A stretch of DNA of 38,985 nt from Thermoplasmata archaeon. GTDB taxonomy: Archaea; Thermoplasmatota; Thermoplasmata; Lutacidiplasmatales; UBA184. Of the stretch, positions 19,657 to 27,629 are shown one piece after another. A program made the translations under genes and the position numbers. The stretch is from NCBI GenBank assembly GCA_030038895.1, contig JASHQX010000139.1, positions 1 to 38,985 of the forward strand. The letters run 5' to 3'. The stretch's first letter is position 1, and every line of letters starts with the position of its first letter. A model generated the notes under the pieces. It ran no database searches, was not told the DNA's origin, and saw only the letters and a program-made list of their open reading frames with translations.

Positions 19657-19663
19657 TTATATT
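19656..19663 (+). promoter_or_regulatory. TATA-like box of the DtxR/ABC operon, likely leaderless
   Basis: cttatatt about 25-30 nt before the GTG at 19686. Confidence 0.45.
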
Positions 19664-19685
19664 CTAGCCCTGACTAACCACACAC

Positions 19686-20123
19686 GTGGAGACTCTTCAG
19701 AAGCTCACGCGACGTCAGCTCGAGACGTTGCAGGTCCTCCGTGTCCGCGAGACGCCCGAACGCGGCGTCTCCCTCAAGGTGATTGCCGCCTCGCTTCGAC
19801 TGACGCCCCCCTCGGCCCTGGGTCATCTCACGCCGCTCGAGGAACTGGGGCTGGTCGAGCGCCATCGCGGGAAGAGCCGGCTCACGCTCAAGGGCCACCG
19901 GACCCTGAGCGAGTACCAGCGCCACCACCGCGTGGCCGAGACCCTGTTCGGAAGCTTGGGCCTTCCGCCGAACGAGAGCTGCGCGGCGGCACGAGAGATC
20001 GACCTCGCGCTCTCGCACCGTACCGTAGAGGAGGTCTGTCGCGCCCAGCAGCACCCGACCTCCTGTCCTCACGGGGCACCGATTGCCCCGTGTCACTCCT
20101 CGAACGTGTCGAAGGGAAACTAG
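19686..20123 (+). CDS. DtxR/MntR-type metal-dependent transcriptional regulator
   Basis: Winged-helix N-terminus (LKVIAASLRLTPPSALGHLTPLEELGLVERHRGKSRLTLKGHRTLSEYQRHHRVAETLF) followed by a DtxR-like E/H/C-containing segment (NESCAAAREIDLALSHRTVEEVCRAQQHPTSCPHGAPI); adjacent to a metal ABC operon. Confidence 0.75.
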   Translation: METLQKLTRRQLETLQVLRVRETPERGVSLKVIAASLRLTPPSALGHLTPLEELGLVERHRGKSRLTLKGHRTLSEYQRHHRVAETLFGSLGLPPNESCAAAREIDLALSHRTVEEVCRAQQHPTSCPHGAPIAPCHSSNVSKGN

Positions 20124-20150
20124 ACCCGTATCGGACGAAGGAATCCCCAC

Positions 20151-21233
20151 ATGCAAACCTGGGCGAAAATCGTGGTGATTGTCGTCGGAGTGGTCGCGGT
20201 GGCGGGATTCGGAGCGTACGAGGTCGTGACGAGCACGGCCGCGCCCGATCCCTGTGCGGGCACGACGGTCTCGAACACTACGGCATCCGTCGAGACCCCT
20301 GAACCGACTGCGCTGGCCTCCACGTTCTCGGGCGCGGTCCACTCCTCGAGGTCCAGCGATACGGCGGGGACGACCGGACGCGCTCACGTGGCCGCCGGGA
20401 GTACGATCCAAGTTGTGGCCGCCGAGAACTTCTGGGGCAGCCTCGTCTCCCAGCTGGGCGGGAACCGCACCTCCGTGCTGAGCATCGTCACGGACCCGAA
20501 TGCGGATCCGCACGAATACGAAGCTAACACCTCCGACGCCCAGGCGATCGCGAATGCGCAGTACGTTATCGTTAACGGAGTGGGGTATGATGACTGGGCC
20601 CTCCAGCTCATCTCGGCGGCGAACACCCCCAACCAGGTAGTACTGAACGTCGGCGACCTCAACGGGGTCAGCGTCACGGGCGGGATCGTGACGGGCAACC
20701 CGCACATGTGGTACAACCCGGTCTACGTCAACCGCACGGTCGCCGCGATGTACTCGAACCTCGTATCGATCCAGCCGCCGTCGACGGCCTACTTCCAGGC
20801 GAACTATGCGGCCCTCAATGCGTCGCTCGGATCGCTCTATGCCCGGGCGAACGAGATCCGGGACCAGTTCGCCGGAGCGATCGTCGCCTCGACGGAGAGT
20901 ATCTTCGTCTACCTCGCGAACTACACCCACCTCGACCTTGTCTCGCCGCCCGCGTTCATGGAGGCGATCGCCGAGGGAAACGATCCCCCGGCCCAGAGCG
21001 TGGTCCAGTTCCAGTGCCAGCTCGAGAGCGGCAAGGTCCGAGTCCTCGTCTATAATGAACAGACCGTCACGCCGATCACGACGAACATGAAGGCGATCGC
21101 CGCGTCCAACAACGTGACGATCGTCGGAGTGACCGAGACGATCCAGCCGCCGAATGTCCCGTTCCAGGTCTGGATGAACGCGGAGTACCTACAGCTGGAG
21201 AACGCGCTCAACGCCAACGCGCTCGGGCAATAG
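20151..21233 (+). CDS. Metal ABC transporter substrate-binding protein (ZnuA/MntA-like)
   Basis: N-terminal TM anchor; VVAAENFWGSLVSQLGGNRTSVLSIVTDPNADPHEYEANTSDAQAIANAQYVIVNGVGYDDWA...NPHMWYNPVYV. Confidence 0.92.
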   Translation: MQTWAKIVVIVVGVVAVAGFGAYEVVTSTAAPDPCAGTTVSNTTASVETPEPTALASTFSGAVHSSRSSDTAGTTGRAHVAAGSTIQVVAAENFWGSLVSQLGGNRTSVLSIVTDPNADPHEYEANTSDAQAIANAQYVIVNGVGYDDWALQLISAANTPNQVVLNVGDLNGVSVTGGIVTGNPHMWYNPVYVNRTVAAMYSNLVSIQPPSTAYFQANYAALNASLGSLYARANEIRDQFAGAIVASTESIFVYLANYTHLDLVSPPAFMEAIAEGNDPPAQSVVQFQCQLESGKVRVLVYNEQTVTPITTNMKAIAASNNVTIVGVTETIQPPNVPFQVWMNAEYLQLENALNANALGQ

Positions 21234-21239
21234 AGGTCC

Positions 21240-22067
21240 GTGAGCAGCGTACTCTCCTCGTCCCCGGACGTCGTGGATGGGTCGGCGGCGATTGTCGCCG
21301 ACCACGTCGAAGTCGGGTACCGGAACAAGGTCGTCTGGCACGACGCGAGTTTCGATGTTCAACGAGGGGAATTCGTCGCCGTCATCGGGCCGAACGGGTC
21401 CGGAAAGACGACCCTCTTCCGGCTCCTCCTCGGCCTCCAGCGACCCCGACGGGGTTCCCTCACGGTCCTCGGCGAACCTCCGCGTCGCGGGAACGTTCGA
21501 ATCGGATACGTTCCCCAGCGCCACACGATCGACAACGACACCCACGTGGCGGCGAGCGCCCTCGTCCGACTCGGAGCGTCCGGTTCGCGGTGGGGACCCG
21601 GTGTCGCGTTCCGGGCGGTGGCCGACGCCGCGGACGAGGCGCTCGCGTCGGTCGGGGCGACCGAACTGGGCTCGAAGTCCCTCGGATCGATGTCGGGGGG
21701 CGAGCTCCAGCGCGTCTTCCTCGCTGAGGCGCTCGTCGGGAACCCCGAGATGCTCCTACTGGACGAGCCGCTATCGAATCTCGACCTCCGCCGGAGCCGG
21801 GAACTCGTCGAGGTCGTCCACGAGCTCGTCCGTTCGCGTCACGTGACCACGCTCCTGGTCGCGCACGACATCAACCCACTCATCGAGTGCCTGGACAAGG
21901 TCATCTACATCGCGAACGGCCACGTCGCGACGGGACCGCCCGAGACGGTGCTCACGTCGCCCTCCCTGTCGGAGCTCTACGGGGTACCGGTCGAGGTCCT
22001 CCACGACTCGCGCGGCAACATCGTGATCGTGGGAGGGGAGAACCCGCACGAACCGGAGGCCCCATGA
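21240..22067 (+). CDS. Metal ABC transporter ATP-binding protein (ZnuC/MntB-like)
   Basis: GPNGSGKTTLFRLLLGLQRP Walker A, LGSMSGGELQRVFLAEAL signature, LLLDEPLSNLD Walker B. Confidence 0.95.
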   Translation: MSSVLSSSPDVVDGSAAIVADHVEVGYRNKVVWHDASFDVQRGEFVAVIGPNGSGKTTLFRLLLGLQRPRRGSLTVLGEPPRRGNVRIGYVPQRHTIDNDTHVAASALVRLGASGSRWGPGVAFRAVADAADEALASVGATELGSKSLGSMSGGELQRVFLAEALVGNPEMLLLDEPLSNLDLRRSRELVEVVHELVRSRHVTTLLVAHDINPLIECLDKVIYIANGHVATGPPETVLTSPSLSELYGVPVEVLHDSRGNIVIVGGENPHEPEAP

Positions 22068-22957
22068 CCTTCAGCTGGAACCTTGTCACCGATCTCCGTG
22101 ACATGTGGCAGTACGCGTTCATGCGGAACGCGTTCGAAGCCGGAACGATCGTCGCGATCGTCGCCGGCATCATCGGCTACATCGTCGTACTGCGGCGCTC
22201 CGCCTTCGCCACCCACGCTCTCGGGCACGTGGGATTCTCGGGCGCGGCCGGAGCAGTCCTGTTCGGCGTGAACCCGGTCTACGGCCTCCTCCTCTTCACG
22301 ATCGGAGGCGGGACGGGAATGGCCCTGCTCGGTCGAAGAGCTTCGACCCGGGACATCGAGATCGGGACGGTCCTCGCGTTTATGCTCGGGTTAGGATTGG
22401 TCTTCCTCAGCCTGTATACCGGCTACGCGACCGAGGCCTACTCGATCCTCTTCGGGGAGATTCTCGGGATCAGCAGTGCCGGGGTCCTCCTGACCCTCGA
22501 AGCTGGTCTGATCGTCTTCGCGGTCCTGGCGATCATCTATCGGCCGCTCCTGTTCTCCTCGCTCGACGAGGACGTCGCCGAGGCGAAGGGGTTGCCGATG
22601 ATGGCGCTCGGACTCGCGTTCATGATCCTCCTCGCTGTCACGATCTCCTTCGCGGTCCAGGTGGTCGGGGTCCTGCTCATCTTTGCGCTCATGGTCACCC
22701 CGGCGGCGACCGCGGTCCGCCTGACGAAGCGGCCGCTCTATGCGGCTATCGTTTCCGTAGTGATCTCCCTCTTCGCGGTGTGGGTCGGTCTGTTCATCTC
22801 GTGGTACGAGCCGTACCCCGTCAGCTTCTTCATCGTGAGCATCGCCTTCGCTCTCTATGTGCTCGTCCGCGGCGGTGCCGCGCTCTCCGCGTGGCTTTCT
22901 CCGCGAGCCCGGGCCGTTGCAGTCCCCGATTCCCAAGCCGGTCCGGAGTCCGCGTAA
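22064..22957 (+). CDS. Metal ABC transporter permease (ZnuB/MntC-like)
   Basis: ATG at 22064 (ATGA overlap); YIVVLRRSAFATHALGHVGFSGAAGAVLFG, DEDVAEAKGLPMMALGLAFMILLAVTISFAVQVVGVLLIFALMVTPAATA. Confidence 0.93.
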   Translation: MTFSWNLVTDLRDMWQYAFMRNAFEAGTIVAIVAGIIGYIVVLRRSAFATHALGHVGFSGAAGAVLFGVNPVYGLLLFTIGGGTGMALLGRRASTRDIEIGTVLAFMLGLGLVFLSLYTGYATEAYSILFGEILGISSAGVLLTLEAGLIVFAVLAIIYRPLLFSSLDEDVAEAKGLPMMALGLAFMILLAVTISFAVQVVGVLLIFALMVTPAATAVRLTKRPLYAAIVSVVISLFAVWVGLFISWYEPYPVSFFIVSIAFALYVLVRGGAALSAWLSPRARAVAVPDSQAGPESA

Positions 22958-22974
22958 CCCGGCCGGCCCGGTCG

Positions 22975-22995
22975 GGGCCGGTGCTCCACCGGCCC
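22975..22995. terminator. Perfect 9-bp stem hairpin between the ABC operon and the DAO-GNAT gene
   Basis: GGGCCGGTG-CTC-CACCGGCCC; no T-tract, so the terminator role is uncertain. Confidence 0.35.
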
Positions 22996-23011
22996 ACGGA
23001 GCTCGCCGGGG

Positions 23012-25018
23012 GTGACGACGATGACCGATCGTCCGGACGTCGTGGTGCTCGGATGTGGCATCTTCGGCGCGGCACTGTCGTGGCACCTCGCGGTCCGGCG
23101 ATCGCAGACGGTGTGCACGATCGATCTGGATTGGCGCGATACGGGTCGGGGGGCCACCGCCGCCAGCGCGGGCATCCTGACCTATCCGGGCTGGGACCCG
23201 TGGGACCTCGACGTCGTGCGCCGCACCCGCGAGGAGTACCGCGCGCTCTGCGACGGGTCGGGGGTGGGAGAGTTCCGACCGAACGGGGGACTCCGGCTGA
23301 CCGGCTGCGAGGAAGGCGCCGTATGGATCGATCGAATCCTCCGGGTTCTCGTGCGAAACGGCGTCGAGGCCGAGAGGCTCGACAGGAAACAGGTGGACGC
23401 GCTCTTGCCCGGAGGGGGACCTGAGGGGATCCAAGCCGCCCTATTCACCCCGGGAGACGCCGTCTTCTCAACCGCCGGCGTTGCTTCCGCTTACATCCGC
23501 GGTGCGACTCGCGTCAGAGCGGAGTTCGCGCGTACTTCGGCGCCACCCAGGATACTTCGTTCGGGTGGCCGGTGGCAGGTGGAGCTCGGGAGCCGCACGA
23601 TCGACTCCGGGGCACTCGTCCTCGCCTGCGGGGCCTGGACGAAACGGATCCTCGAAGGTCTGGGTTGCCCGCTCCCGATGGCCCCGTTCCGGGCCCAGGC
23701 CTGTCGCCTACGGCCCCGGCCTCTGCTAGCGCCGTTCCCAACGATCCACGACATCGATCTCGGCCTCTACGTCCGCCCGGCCGCCGAGGGCCGGCTGCTC
23801 GCCGGCGACGGTACTGAGAGGGTCGAATCCGACCCGGACCGGGTCGACCGACGGGCGGATCTGGGAACTCTCGAGCGGATCGTCACGGATGTAGGCGCCC
23901 TGTTCCCCGGAACGGATTCTTTCGCTGTCGAGCATGGCTGGGCCGGGGTCTGCGTCGCATCGCCCGACCGGTACCCCCTGGTAGGTCCGGTCCCGGGCGC
24001 GCCGAGACTCTTCATCGCGACCGGGTTCAACGGGTTCGGGGCCATGCGGGCCGGCGGACTGGCCGGCCTTCTCGCCGAGGGCATCGTCGATGGAGCGTGG
24101 GAGGGCCTGGCGCCGGCCAATCCCGGGCGTTTCCCGGAACCGATTCTTCCCTTCGCGCCCCAACCCGAATTCCCTCTCGAATCCGTCGGGGAGGCCGAGT
24201 ACGCGCTCGGCCCCACGGTGTCGGCGGTGACCGTCACTTCCGCTCCCCTTTCCCTCTTCTCGGAAGAGGCGTCCTATCGGTCCCTTCGCTCCCCTATCGA
24301 ACTCGAGGGCCTCTGCCTGTCTTCGCTTTCCGAGTGGTTCGACCCATTCTTGCCTCTCTTCCTGCGGGAGGCGCTGAGGACGCACGGAACGGTCGAAGTG
24401 GCGGAGGTCGAGGGAGGGGTCCGCGGGATCTATCTCCAGGGGACGAGCGAAGGGGTCGGGTCCCTGTTCACCCGGACACGTTGGATCGCCGAGCACTTTC
24501 TCTCGCGGCTGGGGCCCCAGGGCGCCTACAGTGAAGGGGCCTGGATACCCGGAGGAGATCCGATCGACATCCTCGCGGCAGACCTTCGGGACTGGCCGGG
24601 CGTCACGACCCTTCGAAACCCCGTACGGATGGCACGAGCGGAGGACCTTCCGGCGGTCCGAGCCCTCGCGCGGGAAGTCGGAGGAGCCGGCGACGATTCG
24701 TGGTTCGCTACGCTCCCCCGGCCGGAGGAGACTCTCTTCCTCTGTGAGCTCGACGGCCGGGTGGTGGGAATGAGCGGGCTGACGCGGGTCGGCGCGTACG
24801 CCCGGGGCCATTCGTTCCTCGTACATCCCCGGTACCGGGGGCTGGGCATCGGGACGGATCTGCTCCAGGCCCGGATGCTCTGGCTCTCTCGGACCGGGGG
24901 ACGACAGGTGGTTTCCGAAATCTACGATGGGAACATCGCCTCCCACATCGCGGCCGGGAAGGCGGGAATGGCAGTGGTGGGACGAATGTACCACTACCGG
25001 CCGAACCGCCACTCGTAG
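23012..25018 (+). CDS. FAD-dependent oxidoreductase (DAO family) fused to a C-terminal GNAT acetyltransferase domain
   Basis: N-terminal VVVLGCGIFGAALSWHLAVRR, GATAASAGIL, LFIATGFNGFGAMRAGGLAGLLAE; C-terminal RMARAEDLPAVRALAREVGG...FLVHPRYRGLGIGTDLLQARMLWL...VSEIYDGNIASHIAAGKAGM. Confidence 0.85.
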   Translation: MTTMTDRPDVVVLGCGIFGAALSWHLAVRRSQTVCTIDLDWRDTGRGATAASAGILTYPGWDPWDLDVVRRTREEYRALCDGSGVGEFRPNGGLRLTGCEEGAVWIDRILRVLVRNGVEAERLDRKQVDALLPGGGPEGIQAALFTPGDAVFSTAGVASAYIRGATRVRAEFARTSAPPRILRSGGRWQVELGSRTIDSGALVLACGAWTKRILEGLGCPLPMAPFRAQACRLRPRPLLAPFPTIHDIDLGLYVRPAAEGRLLAGDGTERVESDPDRVDRRADLGTLERIVTDVGALFPGTDSFAVEHGWAGVCVASPDRYPLVGPVPGAPRLFIATGFNGFGAMRAGGLAGLLAEGIVDGAWEGLAPANPGRFPEPILPFAPQPEFPLESVGEAEYALGPTVSAVTVTSAPLSLFSEEASYRSLRSPIELEGLCLSSLSEWFDPFLPLFLREALRTHGTVEVAEVEGGVRGIYLQGTSEGVGSLFTRTRWIAEHFLSRLGPQGAYSEGAWIPGGDPIDILAADLRDWPGVTTLRNPVRMARAEDLPAVRALAREVGGAGDDSWFATLPRPEETLFLCELDGRVVGMSGLTRVGAYARGHSFLVHPRYRGLGIGTDLLQARMLWLSRTGGRQVVSEIYDGNIASHIAAGKAGMAVVGRMYHYRPNRHS

Positions 25019-25021
25019 GGT

Positions 25022-25040
25022 CCCCGGACTAGGTCCGGGG
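25022..25040. terminator. Bidirectional hairpin between convergent genes
   Basis: Perfect CCCCGGAC-TAG-GTCCGGGG; it contains the minus-strand stop codon and begins 4 nt after the plus-strand stop. Confidence 0.45.
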
Positions 25041-26093
25041 CGCGCCGCAGTTGGGGCAGTTCGTCGCGGTCGAGTCGATCAGGGTTCCGCAGAAACGGCA
25101 CGGGACCTTGACCGTCTCCCTGATCACCACCTGTTGAACGGGAGGCTGGTCCCGGGGGATCAGGTTGATCGCCGGCGGAGGAGCGTAGCTCGGGAGGGTG
25201 CCCGGGATCTGCGCGGTCGGGTGCCGGGGAAGCGCCGGTCGGGAGCGACGGCGCAGGGCGTAGACGATGATGAGGAGGATCACGACGACCACCACGGCGA
25301 GCACGATGACCAGTAGGATCGGGACCCCGGTGGAGGAAGCGGCCGCGGCGGGAGGAGGAGAGGCGGCGGTCAGCGGGAACGATGTCTGCATGTCGGTCAG
25401 CGTGTCGGTGTAGGTGAAGCTGGTCCCGTTCGGGTTGGTGTCCTCTTCCGAGTAAACGTACTCGAGCATGTAGCCGGTCGACGGATCGAAGTAGGCCTTC
25501 CAGTTGTACGTGGCCAAAAAGTGCCCGTAGACGTCGTTGCGAGTGTACGACCCATTCCCTTCAGCAAAGATCGTCGAGACGTACCCGGTCGGGCTGATTC
25601 GGAACGGGATCGTGTCGTCTGCCGAAACGACCGTGAACTCCGTGTTGAGAAGATAGAAGGTCGAGCCGGCGGGAAGTGTGTTGTTCATGTAGAACCAGAC
25701 GTACGGATTGGAATAGCCGGTCTGGTTGTCCGTGCCTTGCACGTAGTGGAACGTGCTCGGCGAGAACGTGAACGACCCGCTTTCCGACCAGGGGTACGAT
25801 TGGCCCTGGCTGTTGCTCCAGGTCCCGGAAGCGAGATACGCGGCCTCTACCGTTCCGTTCAGAAGAACGCCAGTGATGGCAATCGAGCCGGTATAGTTGC
25901 CATCCTCGGAGTAGCCCTCGTAATAGCCCGTGCCGTTCCCGAGGCGGGTGGATTCGGCGTAGTCGAACCGATCGCCCGGGATTGGAATGTAGTGGGTTAC
26001 GGGCGAGGCCGAACGGGCGGCCGGCACCGCCACGAGAACGATGAGCACCAACGCCACGACGGCCGCCGCAGGGAAGACGGTCCGCCGGCTCAT
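25029..26093 (-). CDS. Signal-peptide/TM protein with extracellular domain, Pro-rich tail and C-terminal zinc ribbon
   Basis: MSRRTVFPAAAVVALVLIVLVAVPAARS...; TM GVPILLVIVLAVVVVVILLIIVYALRRR; C-terminal CRFCGTLIDSTATNCPNCGAPRT. Confidence 0.75.
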   Translation of the reverse strand: MSRRTVFPAAAVVALVLIVLVAVPAARSASPVTHYIPIPGDRFDYAESTRLGNGTGYYEGYSEDGNYTGSIAITGVLLNGTVEAAYLASGTWSNSQGQSYPWSESGSFTFSPSTFHYVQGTDNQTGYSNPYVWFYMNNTLPAGSTFYLLNTEFTVVSADDTIPFRISPTGYVSTIFAEGNGSYTRNDVYGHFLATYNWKAYFDPSTGYMLEYVYSEEDTNPNGTSFTYTDTLTDMQTSFPLTAASPPPAAAASSTGVPILLVIVLAVVVVVILLIIVYALRRRSRPALPRHPTAQIPGTLPSYAPPPAINLIPRDQPPVQQVVIRETVKVPCRFCGTLIDSTATNCPNCGAPRT

Positions 26094-27628
26094 CCTCCTC
26101 CGCCCCCGAAGCCCCCGCCGCCCCAGGCGTGGACGTGACCCGGATGGGCACCGCCGATCCCGCTGAACGTCGAATAGTAGACGCCGTGGGTCACGAAAAC
26201 CGGCACCCAGAAGATGGGCGGGCGTCCCACGTAGGAGAATTGGGGCACCGGCGGGGGTTTCGCCTGGGTGGGGTCGAGCTCGTTTACGCTGCGGACGTCC
26301 ACGCCATGGATCATCCGGACGGCGAGGCAGATCAGCTCCGCCTGCGTCATTGGGCCGGTGCGCGTGCCGAGGATCTCGTACGCTTTCTCGAGGAGGTTCA
26401 ACGTCTCGTTCGCTTCGAGCACCGGGATCGAGGCGAGGATCGCGGCGGCGACGAGGGGGTAGGCGAGGTAGCTGGCGAGCCCGCGAGCGAGGATCGCGAC
26501 CTTCGTGTTCACCGTGCCGATCGGGAGCTGCGAGAGCGCTAGATACGCGCTCGAGAGCTCGGTGTCCTCGGAGGGAGAATATCCCCACGAGCCGAAGAGG
26601 GACTTGATGGAGTTGAACTGGGATGCGACCTCATCGAAGGGCCGGTTCACGACCGCGAGCAACGCCGCCGATTCGTACGAAGGGGTCACCTTCAGAAACT
26701 GGCGCAGCGGATCCATCGCGAAAGTCCCATCCGCCCGGCGTCCGAGGAGCACGATCGACGCTACGCCGAGGGCCGAGTCTCGGGGAACTTTTAGCGCGCT
26801 GACCTCTTGGATCAATGGTCGAAGGGTCGCAAGTGAGTCCGGAATCGCTCCGGGAAGGACGGAAAGGATCTCGCTAGACATGAGCCGGTTCTCAACGTTG
26901 GGGGAGAGAGAAGTGACGCCCTGATACGCCTCGAGGAACGACTGGATGCGCTGTCGGGGGTCTCCGTCCGCCTTCACCATACCGATCGAGACCGCCCAGA
27001 GGTACGACCGATCGACGGATGGCAACGACGAGGCGAGCGGGGCAAACACGAGCGCCCCACCACTGGCGATCCCGACGAGCTGTTGGGTGATCCACTTGGC
27101 CTGATCCCAGTATACCGTGAACTCCGCGTCGCCGACCCGATAGAGGGCGACGTTCAGGTCCCGCAGGGCGACGCGGCCGGGCGTGGTGATCGCGATGAAC
27201 CCGGAGTCGTAGGGTGTCATCTGGCCCAGGAGGGACTTCTTCACGAGAAGTTGCGCGAACTCCTGCTGCCGCTTCACGAGGTCCGCGTCGATCGATCGCA
27301 GGGCACTCTGCTCTTGGGCGAGACGTTCGAGGGTCGCGTGTTCCTTGTCGACCCCCTCGAGGTGAAAGAGGATGGAGTGGGTCTTTTGGGTGTCGTCGCC
27401 GATCTGGTCGGCCATCTGGGCGCGCTGTTCCGCCTCTCGAGCGAGCGCGACCTGCGCCTGCTCAAGCTGCGTTACTTCCTGCTGGAGCCCTCGGAGCTCC
27501 TCGGCCCCGAGCACGGACACCAACCCAAGCTGCTGAAGGTTGGTCACATCACCGGCGGGCAACTCCAACTGGACGCTTCGGGCATTCACCTGCCCGAGAA
27601 AGGCGGCCACCTGGTTGCACTTCGACAC
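26090..27628 (-). CDS. Hypothetical coiled-coil plus helical-repeat protein with Gly-rich C-terminus
   Basis: Coiled-coil EELRGLQQEVTQLEQAQVALAREAEQRAQMADQIGDDTQ; helical C-terminal half; tail HAWGGGGFGGGGG. GTG start at 27628 lies just after the upstream stop; longest ORF starts at 27682. Confidence 0.75.
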   Translation of the reverse strand: MSKCNQVAAFLGQVNARSVQLELPAGDVTNLQQLGLVSVLGAEELRGLQQEVTQLEQAQVALAREAEQRAQMADQIGDDTQKTHSILFHLEGVDKEHATLERLAQEQSALRSIDADLVKRQQEFAQLLVKKSLLGQMTPYDSGFIAITTPGRVALRDLNVALYRVGDAEFTVYWDQAKWITQQLVGIASGGALVFAPLASSLPSVDRSYLWAVSIGMVKADGDPRQRIQSFLEAYQGVTSLSPNVENRLMSSEILSVLPGAIPDSLATLRPLIQEVSALKVPRDSALGVASIVLLGRRADGTFAMDPLRQFLKVTPSYESAALLAVVNRPFDEVASQFNSIKSLFGSWGYSPSEDTELSSAYLALSQLPIGTVNTKVAILARGLASYLAYPLVAAAILASIPVLEANETLNLLEKAYEILGTRTGPMTQAELICLAVRMIHGVDVRSVNELDPTQAKPPPVPQFSYVGRPPIFWVPVFVTHGVYYSTFSGIGGAHPGHVHAWGGGGFGGGGG

Positions 27629-27629
27629 G

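Noticed and set aside
19674-20930. 418-aa antisense ORF opposite the DtxR/ZnuA-like genes
   Set aside because: Low-complexity Arg/Asp/Gly-rich translation; the plus strand carries recognisable genes and promoter signals.
22391-23434. 347-aa antisense ORF opposite the permease/DAO genes
   Set aside because: Highly charged repetitive translation (RGDHERKDEQDPDHLDREGDRDSEEDHERESERHH), mirror of hydrophobic TM codons.
23726-25012. 428-aa antisense ORF opposite DAO-GNAT
   Set aside because: No domain-like pattern; explained as a GC-driven shadow of a well-supported gene.
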